From: Amycolatopsis nalaikhensis
Lineage (GTDB): Bacteria; Actinomycetota; Actinomycetes; Mycobacteriales; Pseudonocardiaceae
Length of the DNA stretch: 64,000 nt
Assembly (NCBI RefSeq): GCF_030264295.1
Contig: NZ_CP127173.1
Span: 2,239,501-2,303,500 of the forward strand
Direction: 5' to 3'
Below are positions 38,226 to 46,294 of this stretch, in pieces (positions within the stretch are counted from its first letter, which is position 1; each line of letters opens with the position of its first letter). The position numbers were made by a program, and so were the translations under genes. A model generated the notes under the pieces. The model saw only the letters and a program-made list of their open reading frames with translations. It was not told where the DNA came from and did not search any database.

Positions 38226-38474
38226 ATGCTGTGCTTCGAATGCGCCGTACCCGCCGTAGCGGTCTGCACCACCTGCGGCGCGGCGGTCTGCCGCGGCTGC
38301 GTCCGCGTCGGCGTCCACCCGGTCGAGCACCATGCCGTCTTCTCCTCCGCCGACGCCGCGACGACCGAAACCCGGCAGCTCGCCTGCCCCGGCTGCGCGG
38401 CCGCGCTGGCCACCCGCCACGCCGGGGGTTACCGGTTCGCCGCTCTGCCCGAAGCTGTTCCCGACATGCAGTAA
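38226..38474 (+). CDS. DUF2180-like zinc-ribbon protein
   Basis: 82 residues after GAAGGAG. Four CxxC-type pairs (LCFECAVPA, VCTTCGAAVCRGC, ACPGCAA) and a His pair (HPVEHHAV) suggest one or two zinc sites, as in DUF2180 proteins. It lies 22 bases behind the Ehr operon and before the next riboswitch, so it may be the last gene of that transcript. Function unknown. Confidence 0.75.
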   Translation: MLCFECAVPAVAVCTTCGAAVCRGCVRVGVHPVEHHAVFSSADAATTETRQLACPGCAAALATRHAGGYRFAALPEAVPDMQ

Positions 38475-38497
38475 GCTGCGCCACAGTGCATCTGCGC

Positions 38498-38588
38498 CCG
38501 GCGGTGGGGCTCGCCGGACCCGAACCGCGGCCACGGCCGACAACAGTCCCTACCTGATCCGATGATCCCTGCGATCACACAGGTAGGA
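38498..38588 (+). promoter_or_regulatory. Variant fluoride riboswitch upstream of CrcB-like gene
   Basis: GGCGGUGGGGCUCGCC (38500-38515), then AACCG, CGGC-CACG-GCCG (P3), ACAACAGUCCCUACCUG. The loop GGGGCU pairs with AGUCCC. CCUACCUG (38549-38556) is exactly complementary to CAGGUAGG (38580-38587), which includes the ribosome site GGUAGGAG of the gene at 38597. It shares with 29697 the GGUG and CAAC replacements of the canonical GAUG and UGAU. Confidence 0.7.
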
Positions 38589-38596
38589 GCACGCGG

Positions 38597-38968
38597 GTGG
38601 CGACTCTGGTCATGCTTCTCGGCGGTCTGCTGGGCCTCACGCTGCGCAGCACCATCGATCCCGTCCGGCCCGCCGAGCGGCCGGCGCCGCGCTGGTGGCC
38701 GATCGCCGCCGGCGTCGGCGGCGGCTTCCTCCTGGGCGGCCTCACCGGCGCGGTCCTCATCGGTGTCCACCCCGACAGCCCGCTGTTCACCGCCGGCATC
38801 GGCTTGTCCGCCGCCCTGCTGACCTACTGCGTGTTCGGCAGCGCCACCACCAGCCTCGTCCGCCAAGGCATGGCCCGGCACACGCTCATACCCGCCCTCA
38901 CCCATGTCGTGTCCGGATTCGGTGCCGCCACCGCCGGCGTCGCCCTCGGCGCCGTCCTGGTGTCCTGA
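38597..38968 (+). CDS. Divergent CrcB-like membrane protein
   Basis: 123 residues from GTG, nine bases after GTAGGAG. Four helices and a CrcB-like layout: [51 protein letters not shown]. The Asn of the usual VNxxG and the TTxSTF sodium/Phe-box motif are missing, so it may be a non-conducting partner or have altered selectivity. Identification is helped by the fluoride riboswitch in front. Followed closely by glutamine synthetase. Confidence 0.7.
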   Translation: MATLVMLLGGLLGLTLRSTIDPVRPAERPAPRWWPIAAGVGGGFLLGGLTGAVLIGVHPDSPLFTAGIGLSAALLTYCVFGSATTSLVRQGMARHTLIPALTHVVSGFGAATAGVALGAVLVS

Positions 38969-39011
38969 ACCCCGGGGCACCACCACCGATCGAGCAAAGG
39001 AGCCAGGTGAG

Positions 39012-40432
39012 ATGTTCACCACCGCCGACGAGATCCTGGGCTTCATCGCCGAGCAGGACGTCGAGGTGATCGACGTCCAGTTCTGCGACCTGCCCGGCGT
39101 GATGCAGCACTTCACCATGCCCGCCGCCTCCTTCGACGCCGGCGCCTTCGACGACGGTCTCGCGTTCGACGGGTCGTCGGTGCGCGGGTTCCAGTCCATT
39201 CACGAGTCGGACATGCTGCTGCTGCCCGACCCGGCCACCGCCCGCGTCGCCCCGTTCCGCACCCACAAGACCCTCGCCCTGAACTGTTTCGTGCACGACC
39301 CGGTCACCCGCGAGGCCTACAGCCGCGATCCCCGCAACATCGCCCGCAAGGCCGAGCAGTACATCACCGAATCGGGCATCGCCGACCGGGCCTACTTCGG
39401 CCCGGAGGCGGAGTTCTACATCTTCGACTCGGTCCGCTTCGACTCCGCCGAGAACGGCGCGTTCCACGAAGTCGACTCGATCGAGGGCTGGTGGAACACC
39501 GGCGCCGACGAACCCGGCGGGAACCAGGGTTACAAGACTCCCTACAAGGCCGGCTACTTCCCGGTCCCGCCGCGCGACCACTTCGCCGACCTGCGCGACG
39601 ACATCGTGCGCAACCCGGTGTCGGCATCGACGTCGAGAAGGCCCACCACGAGGTCGGCAGCGGCGGCCAGGCCGAGGTCAACTACACGTTCAACACCCTG
39701 CTACACGCCGCCGACGACCTGCAGCTGTTCAAGTACATCGTCAAGAACACCGCCTGGGCCGCCGGGAAAACCGCCACCTTCATGCCCAAACCCCTCTTCG
39801 GCGACAACGGCTCCGGCATGCACTGCCACCAGTCCCTCTGGGACGGCAACGGACCCCTGTTCTACGACGAGACCGGCTACGGCGGGCTGTCCGACACCGG
39901 ACGCCACTACGTCGGCGGCATCCTGCACCACGCCCCCAGCCTGCTGGCCTTCACCAACCCCACCGTCAACTCCTACCACCGCCTCGTCCCCGGCTACGAA
40001 GCCCCGGTCAACCTGGTGTACTCCCAGCGCAACCGGTCCGCCTGCGTCCGCATCCCGATCACGGGCAGCAACCCGAAGGCCAAACGCATCGAGTTCCGCT
40101 GCCCCGACTCCTCGGGCAACCCCTACCTCGCCTTCGCCGCGATGCTGATGGCCGGGCTCGACGGTATCCGCAACAAGATCGAACCCGCCGCCCCGATCGA
40201 CAAGGACCTCTACGAGCTGCCCGCGGAGGAAGCCCGCGACGTCGCGCAGGTGCCCGCGTCCCTCGATGCGGTCATCGACCGGCTCGAGGCCGACCACGAG
40301 TTCCTCCTCCAGGGCGGGGTCTTCACCCCGGACGTGATCGACACCTGGGTCGACTTCAAACGCGAACACGAGATCGACCCGTTGCGGGTCCGGCCGCACC
40401 CCTACGAATTCGCGTTGTACTACGACGTATAG
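39012..40432 (+). CDS. glnA: Glutamine synthetase type I (single-base frameshift)
   Basis: 473 residues when joined, close to the family's 475-480. Active-site segments are [56 protein letters not shown] and [19 protein letters not shown]. The adenylylation-site Tyr is in [11 protein letters not shown]. The frame breaks near 39620 (after DDIVRNPV, before [12 protein letters not shown]), with at least one base missing. GS is a Mg-dependent phosphotransfer enzyme; its place downstream of a fluoride switch suggests an additional, stress-induced copy. The frameshift may be a sequence error. Confidence 0.88.
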
Positions 40433-40457
40433 CGACAACCGGCACGGGCGGTGCGCG

Positions 40458-40736
40458 ATGGCCCTGCACGACTACGAACAACGCAAGCTGGACGAAATCG
40501 ACCGGCAGCTCACCGCCGAAGCACCGCGGCTCGCCCGCCGCTTCGCCGAGTTCCGCCACGTCCCAGCCTCAGCGCTGGTCGCCGGGGTCGCGGGCCTGGT
40601 CATCCTGCTGTCCACCGGCCTGGTGATCATGGTGGTGGGCGTGCAGCTGGGCCGGCCCGGCCCGATCATCCTGGGCGCGCTGATCACCGCGGTCGTGCCC
40701 GCCGCGATCGGCTGGTATCTCCGGCGCTACCGCTGA
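40458..40736 (+). CDS. DUF3040 membrane protein
   Basis: 92 residues beginning MALHDYEQRKLDEIDRQLTA, the typical DUF3040 start (LSxxEqrxLdeIEr.L). Two membrane helices follow (ALVAGVAGLVILLSTGLVIM; PIILGALITAVVPAAIGWYL). Common small actinobacterial envelope protein of unknown role. Last plus-strand gene before convergent MutS-like genes. Confidence 0.82.
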   Translation: MALHDYEQRKLDEIDRQLTAEAPRLARRFAEFRHVPASALVAGVAGLVILLSTGLVIMVVGVQLGRPGPIILGALITAVVPAAIGWYLRRYR

Positions 40737-40877
40737 CCAGCGCACCCCACCGATGTCTCGCCCGGGCAGGTCGCCGCCCGTGCCACCCGCACCACCGCGG
40801 GGCGGTGTCCGCCGGTGGATCCGCTCCGGCACCCGTTCGGACACCGCGGATCTTCCCCCGCCCTCGCTCATCGTGGA

Positions 40878-42392
40878 TCACCCGCCTTCGCCGCGCGGGC
40901 CCGCCGCGGCGAAGATCCGGCGGCAGGAGTCTTCGCCGTAGCTGGTCGGCAGTGGTTCTGCGGCGCCGAGGCGGAAGGTGCGGACCCCGTCGGGGCCGCG
41001 CTCGGCGCGGAGGAACAGCGTGTCGTCGCGCCGGTCGCGGTAGCAGCTGTGCGCGAGGTCGTAGAGGTGGGTGACGAAGAGGATCCGCATCCCGGACTCG
41101 GTCAGGGCGCGCACGACCTGACGGGCGATCTCGGCGCCTTCCCGTTCGTTGGTCGAAGCGAAGGATTCGTTGCACAGCAACAGCGAGCCCGGGGTGATCG
41201 TGTCGGCGATGTCGCTCATCCGGGCGAGTTCCTCCGCCAGCTTGCCCCGGGTCATGCTGGTGTCCTCCTCGCGTTTGAAATGCGTGAACACCCCGGCGCA
41301 CACACTGGCGCGCAACGACTCGGCGCACCCGAACATCCCGCTCTGCAGCATCAGCTGCGCCACTCCCGCGCTACGCAGGAAGGTCGACTTGCCGCCCTGG
41401 TTCGCGCCGGTGATCATGACCAGGTCACGGCCGTCGGCGTCGACGTCGTTGCCGACGGTGCGCCGGCCCAGGCGCAGCGACAGGCAAGGGTCGTAGAGCC
41501 CGCGCGCCGACAGCACGCGCGCATCGGCCGGGTGCGGGTCGGGCAGGCAGACCGGCTCGCCATGGGCGGTGAGACGTTCGTGCAGGTTCAGGCACCCCAG
41601 GAGAAACCCGAGCTCGGCCCGCAGCACCCGGAAGAAGCTCTGGACGTGGTCGGTGGCCTGAGCCAGCGCGTTCGCCACGACGTTGACGCCGCGGTCGGCC
41701 AGGTCGCCCAGTGCACGGAATCCGGCTTCGTCGCGCGGCGGGATCCGGACGATGTACCCGGCGCTGCCGCGGCCGGTGACCCGTTCCCACCAGGTGCGTC
41801 GCGGCGTGCGGTGCAGGACGTAGCGGGTGCCCTTGTTGCCCGTGCCGAGCTCGGCGCTCATCAGGACCCCGTCGGGAAGCCGGAGGGTCCTGAGGTGCTC
41901 GTCGATGGTGGCGAAGTAGTCGCCGTCGAGTTCGTCGCCGAGCATGCCGAAGAAGCGGGTGAAGCCTTCCGACCGGAAGTCCGCGGCGTGCTCTTCGGCG
42001 AGCCGCCGCAGCTGGTGGAGGTTCTCGACCAGGAATTCCAGCATCTGCACGGCGCGGCGGAGGATGTGCTCCGGGGCGTCGCGCAACAGGATGCCCAGCC
42101 ACACTTTCCGCCCCGTCTGCAGGGCGTCGATCGCGATGGCGTACATCCGGCGGACGACGGCGGGCTGGGCGAGGCAGTCGGCGAGGACGCGCTGGCGGTA
42201 GACGATCGCGTCGGGATCGGTCAGGCCGGCGAGCAGGACCTTGCGGGCGACGTCGCGGAGCAACTCGTCGCCGGCGGCCATCGCGTCGAGCAGCGTGTCC
42301 AGGTCGAGGTCGGCGATGAGATTTCGTTCGTTCGGTGGTGGCGGCGCGTCGAGGTCGACATCGGTGCCGCGGTGCAGGAGGAAGACCTTCAT
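40878..42392 (-). CDS. MutS-like ATPase (second of pair)
   Basis: 504 residues. C-terminal MutS domain V: Walker A GANQGGKSTFL, signature FTHFKREEDTSMTRGKLAEE, Walker B LLLCNESFAST, and the His switch FVTHLYDLAH. The N-terminal half is helical, like the MutS core/clamp (DAIVYRQRVLADCLAQPAVV), but the mismatch-recognition domain I with its Phe-x-Glu is absent. Thus not a classical repair MutS. It overlaps its partner by four bases, and both follow a fluoride riboswitch. Confidence 0.88.
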   Translation of the reverse strand: MKVFLLHRGTDVDLDAPPPPNERNLIADLDLDTLLDAMAAGDELLRDVARKVLLAGLTDPDAIVYRQRVLADCLAQPAVVRRMYAIAIDALQTGRKVWLGILLRDAPEHILRRAVQMLEFLVENLHQLRRLAEEHAADFRSEGFTRFFGMLGDELDGDYFATIDEHLRTLRLPDGVLMSAELGTGNKGTRYVLHRTPRRTWWERVTGRGSAGYIVRIPPRDEAGFRALGDLADRGVNVVANALAQATDHVQSFFRVLRAELGFLLGCLNLHERLTAHGEPVCLPDPHPADARVLSARGLYDPCLSLRLGRRTVGNDVDADGRDLVMITGANQGGKSTFLRSAGVAQLMLQSGMFGCAESLRASVCAGVFTHFKREEDTSMTRGKLAEELARMSDIADTITPGSLLLCNESFASTNEREGAEIARQVVRALTESGMRILFVTHLYDLAHSCYRDRRDDTLFLRAERGPDGVRTFRLGAAEPLPTSYGEDSCRRIFAAAGPRGEGG

Positions 42393-43918
42393 CGGTGGAT
42401 GCGCCTCCTCAGCGACTCATACGACAGGCCGTACTTGTTCGCGAGCGCCGCGGCGTAGGCCAGGCCGTCCGCGGGGCGGCGGGTGAGCCGGTAGGTCCGC
42501 CCGGCCGGGTCGTGGGGGTCGACGGACCCGACCAAGCTCACGCACGCCTCGTCCAGGGATGCCAGCTCGTCGACGAAGGTCACGTACACCGCGATCGCGC
42601 CGATGCCGGCGATCCGCCGCACCACGTGCGTGCCGATGAACAACGCGTCGTGCAGCGTGGTCGAGGCGAAACTCTCGTTCATCACGATGACACTGCGTTC
42701 GGTCGCCCGCGTCAGGATGTCGTGGATCCGCACCAGTTCGTCGTCGAGTTTGCCCCGCAGCGTCGCGAGGTTCTCCTCCCGTTCGAAATGGCTGAACACC
42801 CGGTCGGGCAGGAACAACCGGGCGCGGCGGGCCGGGACCGGCAGGCCGAGCGCGGCCAGGTGGACCAGCTGGCCGACCATCCGCGCGAACGTCGTCTTCC
42901 CACCCTGGTTCGGGCCGGTGACCACGAGGATCCGCTCCGGACTCGTCAGGCGGAAGCCGTTGCGCACCACTGTGGCGCCGTCGGTGTGCAGCTTCGCGGC
43001 CAAGGCCAGATCGAACGCGTCGTCGGCGCCGAATTCGGCAGGGTCAGCCGTCACGTCCGGCCGGCAGAAGTCCAACCCGGCCGCGGTGAGCCGGCGCACG
43101 TGGGCCAGGAAGGCGAGATAGAACTGGACTTCGCGGTCGAACCGGCCGATCACCGGGTCGAGGTAGTCCCGGTGGCGGACGGTGTAGCCGGCGAGGGCGC
43201 GGAAGGTGCCGGGGTACAGCCGTGCGACCTGGTCAAGCACCTGGGCTTCGACGTGGTTCATCCCCGCGCGATCGGGGAAGGTGAGCAGGTAGGCCTTGAC
43301 CCCGCCCTGCTGGAACCGGGCGAACGTCTTCTCGACGTCGGTGCTGTAGTCGCGGTCGCCCTCGTAGCGGCTCACCGTGATCCGCGGGCCCCGGACGTGC
43401 AGCCGGTACTTGACCTCGGCCAGCCGCTCCCGCAGCGCCCGGGTCTCGGCGACCAGCGTCCGGTACGCGGCGGAGGCGAGGTAGCCGCCGAGGTGGTCCC
43501 GCAACCCCCGCAGGCCGCGCGAAGCGGGTTCGGCCTGCGCCAGCCGCTCGTGCAGGGCCGCGACGGCATCGCAGTACCCGCCGACCGCGTCGAGGAACCA
43601 TCGTTGTCGCTGGCGTGGGTAGCGGGAGCCATCCCCGGCCTTGAGCCGCTCACGCATCCGCCGCAGCTGCCGGGTGAACTCTTCGATCGGGTCGCGGATC
43701 GGGTCCTGCCCGAGATCACCCAGGACCTCGTGCCGGTAGGAGACCGTGGCGACGTCGTGGAGCGGGGTGTAGTACAGCGGCGCGAGGTCGTACTCCTCGC
43801 GACCGGCCAGGACGGCGTTCACGACCTGGTCGAGGTTCAGATCGCCGAAGTAGTCCGGCTCGCCGCCGCCGACATCGACGCCGGGCCGGTCGAACAGGAT
43901 GCTTTGAAAGGGCAGCAC
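42389..43918 (-). CDS. MutS-like ATPase (first of pair)
   Basis: 509 residues from GTG, with AGGTGAG just upstream; a GTG at 43939 lacks a ribosome site. Same architecture as its neighbour: core helices (TVSYRHEVLGDLGQDPIRDP), Walker A GPNQGGKTTFA, signature FSHFEREENLATLRGKLDDE, Walker B VIVMNESFAST. Diverged from the second copy, so probably a heterodimer, by analogy with MutS dimers. No mismatch-recognition domain. Role under fluoride is unknown. Confidence 0.88.
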   Translation of the reverse strand: MLPFQSILFDRPGVDVGGGEPDYFGDLNLDQVVNAVLAGREEYDLAPLYYTPLHDVATVSYRHEVLGDLGQDPIRDPIEEFTRQLRRMRERLKAGDGSRYPRQRQRWFLDAVGGYCDAVAALHERLAQAEPASRGLRGLRDHLGGYLASAAYRTLVAETRALRERLAEVKYRLHVRGPRITVSRYEGDRDYSTDVEKTFARFQQGGVKAYLLTFPDRAGMNHVEAQVLDQVARLYPGTFRALAGYTVRHRDYLDPVIGRFDREVQFYLAFLAHVRRLTAAGLDFCRPDVTADPAEFGADDAFDLALAAKLHTDGATVVRNGFRLTSPERILVVTGPNQGGKTTFARMVGQLVHLAALGLPVPARRARLFLPDRVFSHFEREENLATLRGKLDDELVRIHDILTRATERSVIVMNESFASTTLHDALFIGTHVVRRIAGIGAIAVYVTFVDELASLDEACVSLVGSVDPHDPAGRTYRLTRRPADGLAYAAALANKYGLSYESLRRRIHR

Positions 43919-43929
43919 CAGCTCACCTG

Positions 43930-43993
43930 CTTCCACCACGAGGGGTAGAAGCCATCAGCCGAGGGTCGGCGGTTGAGGCGAGCTTCATCGCCT
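43930..43993 (-). promoter_or_regulatory. Canonical fluoride riboswitch upstream of MutS-like pair
   Basis: Read leftward: GGCGAUGAAGCUCGCC (43993-43978), AACC-GCCGA-CCC-UCGGC, UGAUGGCUUCUACCCC. P1, P3 and the GAAGCU/GGCUUC pseudoknot all form. The 3' CUUCUACC can pair with GGUGGAAG just before the AGGTGAG ribosome site (one G-U), the same logic as in the other leaders. Confidence 0.93.
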
Positions 43994-44067
43994 TCATCCA
44001 GGATACCGCGCCGGGGCGCCACCGCAGGCCGATCGCGCCACGGGCGGCGGCGTGGCACAATCGCGGG

Positions 44068-44132
44068 AAGGTGATGGGGCTCACCTCAAGCGCGGAGACA
44101 CCGCTGACGGTCCCTGGCGACGACGTCAGGGA
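44068..44132 (+). promoter_or_regulatory. Canonical fluoride riboswitch upstream of enolase
   Basis: GGUGAUGGGGCUCACC (44070-44085), UCAA, GCGG-AGACA-CCGC (P3), UGACGGUCCCUGG. P1 perfect; GGGGCU pairs with GGUCCC. UCCCUG (44111-44116) and CAGGGA (44127-44132) form the downstream hairpin. The final 150 bases before enolase hold an open frame from ATG at 44136 that reads into enolase out of frame. Whether control is translational or transcriptional here is less clear than at the other five. Confidence 0.88.
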
Positions 44133-44283
44133 GTGATGTCGCATGCAGCACCCGCAGCTCAGGGCACTCCCAAGTCCCTCCGTGCCTCCCGGCTCCCGGC
44201 TCCCGGCTCCGTGAGCCCGCTGTTCCGGCGGGACACCGGTCGCATCACACGCATCTTCCCGACGAACCCGGCAGGAGAGCGTC

Positions 44284-45576
44284 ATGACCACTGTCCAGTT
44301 CACCGACCTGCGCGCCCACGAGATCCTCGACTCCCGCGGACGTCCCACCCTCGCGGTCACCGTGTCCCGCGGTGCCCGTCACGCCACCGCGTCGGTGCCG
44401 TCCGGGGCATCCACCGGCCGTCACGAGGCGCACGAGCTTCGCGATGACGATTCCGCCCGGTACGGCGGAGCCGGTGTCCTGACGGCGATCGGTTCGGTCA
44501 ACGGCGAGCTGCGCGAGCTGCTGTGCGGGCGGCCGTGGCACGAACTGTCCGGTGTGGACTCGGCGATGCGGGACCTCGACGGCACGCCAAACCTGTCCCG
44601 CCTCGGGGCGAACGCCGTCATCGGCGTGTCGATGGCGGTGGCGCGGCTGCTCGCCGACGCCGACGAACTGCCGCTGTGGACCTGGCTGCGAGTCTCCGGG
44701 GCAACCGCGCGGCTGCCGGTCCCGCATTTCAACGTGCTCAACGGCGGCGTCCACGCTCGCACCGCCCTCGCGTTCCAGGAGTTCATGATCGCCCCGCTGG
44801 GTGCGCGCAGCATGGGCGACGCCATCCGCGCCGGCGCCGAGATCTACCGTGCGCTGCGCGGCCTGCTCACCGACGCCGGCCACTCCGTGGGGCTCGGCGA
44901 CGAAGGCGGCTTCGCCCCCGAGTTCACCCAGCCGGAGGACGTGCTGCGGCTGCTCGTGCGCGCGATCGAGGAGGCTGGTTACCCTGCGGGGCTCGATGCG
45001 GTGGCGATCGCGTTGGACCCCGCGGCGTCCCAGTTTTGCCAGCCGGACGGCAGTTACGTCGTCGGCGGGCATCGGCACAGCGCAACCGAGCTGGTGCAGC
45101 GGTACGTGGAGATGGTGCGGGACTTCCCGATCTGGAGCATCGAAGACGGGATGGCCGAGGACGACGACGCCGGCTGGCAGGAGATCACCGACGAACTCGG
45201 CGAACACGTCCAGCTGGTCGGCGACGACAACTTCGTCACCAACCCCGCGCTGATCGCCCGGGGAGCCGACGCGGGCATCGCCAACGCCGCCCTGATCAAG
45301 CCGAACCAGATCGGCACCGTCACCGAAACCCTGGCGGCCATCCGAGTCTGCCGGGACCGCGGCTACCGGCAGATGATCTCGCACCGCTCCGGCGAGACGT
45401 GCGACGACTTCATCGCCGACCTCGCCGTCGGCACCGGCTGCGGTCAGCTCAAGGCCGGCGCGCCCGCGCGCGGCGAGCGGGTGGCAAAGTACAACCGGTT
45501 GATGATGATCGACACCGCCTGCGCGGGCCTCCCCTACGGCATCCCCGCCGACGCACGCAGCACACCGGGCCGGTGA
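44284..45576 (+). CDS. eno: Enolase (phosphopyruvate hydratase), riboswitch-controlled paralog
   Basis: 430 residues after GGCAGGAGAG. Converts 2-phosphoglycerate to phosphoenolpyruvate. All catalytic motifs present: EILDSRGRPTLAV, PSGASTGRHEA, GDEGGFAPEF, metal ligands in ALDPAAS, SIEDGMAEDD and LVGDDNFVTN, the base Lys in LIKPNQIGT, and SHRSGET. Sequence departs from a housekeeping enolase in places (LLCGRPWHELSGVDSAMRDL). Classical enolase is strongly inhibited by fluoride plus phosphate, so a copy behind a fluoride switch is probably a replacement or extra dose. Confidence 0.95.
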   Translation: MTTVQFTDLRAHEILDSRGRPTLAVTVSRGARHATASVPSGASTGRHEAHELRDDDSARYGGAGVLTAIGSVNGELRELLCGRPWHELSGVDSAMRDLDGTPNLSRLGANAVIGVSMAVARLLADADELPLWTWLRVSGATARLPVPHFNVLNGGVHARTALAFQEFMIAPLGARSMGDAIRAGAEIYRALRGLLTDAGHSVGLGDEGGFAPEFTQPEDVLRLLVRAIEEAGYPAGLDAVAIALDPAASQFCQPDGSYVVGGHRHSATELVQRYVEMVRDFPIWSIEDGMAEDDDAGWQEITDELGEHVQLVGDDNFVTNPALIARGADAGIANAALIKPNQIGTVTETLAAIRVCRDRGYRQMISHRSGETCDDFIADLAVGTGCGQLKAGAPARGERVAKYNRLMMIDTACAGLPYGIPADARSTPGR

Positions 45577-45749
45577 GCACGATGGCCGACACCGCGACCT
45601 GCCACGGCTCCACCGGCCCGAACGTCATCGATGGTCCCTTGTGGACAGTCGGACAACCGCTGCCCGATCTGCGTCCCGTCGAGATCGTCGATGTCCGGCA
45701 GGCTCACCGGCTGCTGGGCCGCGCTCACCGCCAAGGCCGCGCGCCATGA
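45573..45749 (+). CDS. Small protein coupled to enolase
   Basis: 58 residues: GTG overlaps the enolase stop (GTGA), ATGA overlaps the next gene. Sequence MSTMADTATCHGSTGPNVID, GPLWTVGQPLPDLRPVEIVD, ending in a basic tail. No known family. The tight coupling on both sides argues that it is translated. Confidence 0.6.
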   Translation: MSTMADTATCHGSTGPNVIDGPLWTVGQPLPDLRPVEIVDVRQAHRLLGRAHRQGRAP

Positions 45750-46294
45750 CCGTGCGGAGCCTCTGGCGGCGGTGGTGGCACCGTGCGGCGCGGCCGCCGA
45801 CCGGCGTGCAGCTGAACCTGCTCCTGCCGGTACTCGATCGGGCGGCCGAGCTGGCTCCGGTGGCCGACGGCGCGGTCCGTGCGTGCGGGGCACCCGGCGA
45901 CGTGCCCGGTCACGTCGGCCGGACGTGCGGCGAGCTGGTCACCGCCTACCAGCAGCTGCGCACCGAGCTACGCGACATCCCGGCAGAGGGCGCGCTGCGC
46001 GGGACGGCCGACGAGATCGACCGGCTGCTGCACTACCACCAGTGGCTGGTGCGCAGCGCGCTGCAGCTCGCGTTTTCGCTCAACCCCGATCCCCGCACGG
46101 AGGCGATGCGGCGCCGGCTCGACGGCCTCGGACCGTCCGCAACCCGCCTCGACGCCCTCCGCGCCGACGTCGCCCGGCAGCTGGACGCCTCCACCGCGCG
46201 GCGGACCACCGACGCGGGACACGACGGTGACCACGCCGACCGCGACAGGGCGGCCCCACCCATGGGACCCTCGCCGGAGGAGGGCGGCCGATGA
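45746..46294 (+). CDS. Hypothetical protein of the enolase operon
   Basis: 182 residues starting MTVRSLWRRWWHRAARPPTG, at an ATGA overlap. Soluble, helical, Arg-rich (VGRTCGELVTAYQQLRTELR; DEIDRLLHYHQWLVRSALQL). Resembles four-helix bundles in pattern but no family is recognised. Its context is riboswitch-controlled, so expression is likely induced by fluoride with enolase. Confidence 0.65.
   Translation: MTVRSLWRRWWHRAARPPTGVQLNLLLPVLDRAAELAPVADGAVRACGAPGDVPGHVGRTCGELVTAYQQLRTELRDIPAEGALRGTADEIDRLLHYHQWLVRSALQLAFSLNPDPRTEAMRRRLDGLGPSATRLDALRADVARQLDASTARRTTDAGHDGDHADRDRAAPPMGPSPEEGGR

Noticed and set aside
36026..38413. 795-codon minus-strand open frame
   Set aside because: Antisense to the HyfB-like gene; His/Gln/Arg/Gly-rich composition, no ribosome site.
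40737..40877. A seventh fluoride riboswitch between DUF3040 and MutS-like genes
   Set aside because: GGCGGTGTCCGCC there forms a plain hairpin with a 3-base loop, without pseudoknot partner or UGAUG segment.
42335..43948. 537-codon plus-strand open frame
   Set aside because: Antisense to a MutS-like ATPase whose Walker motifs are intact on the other strand.
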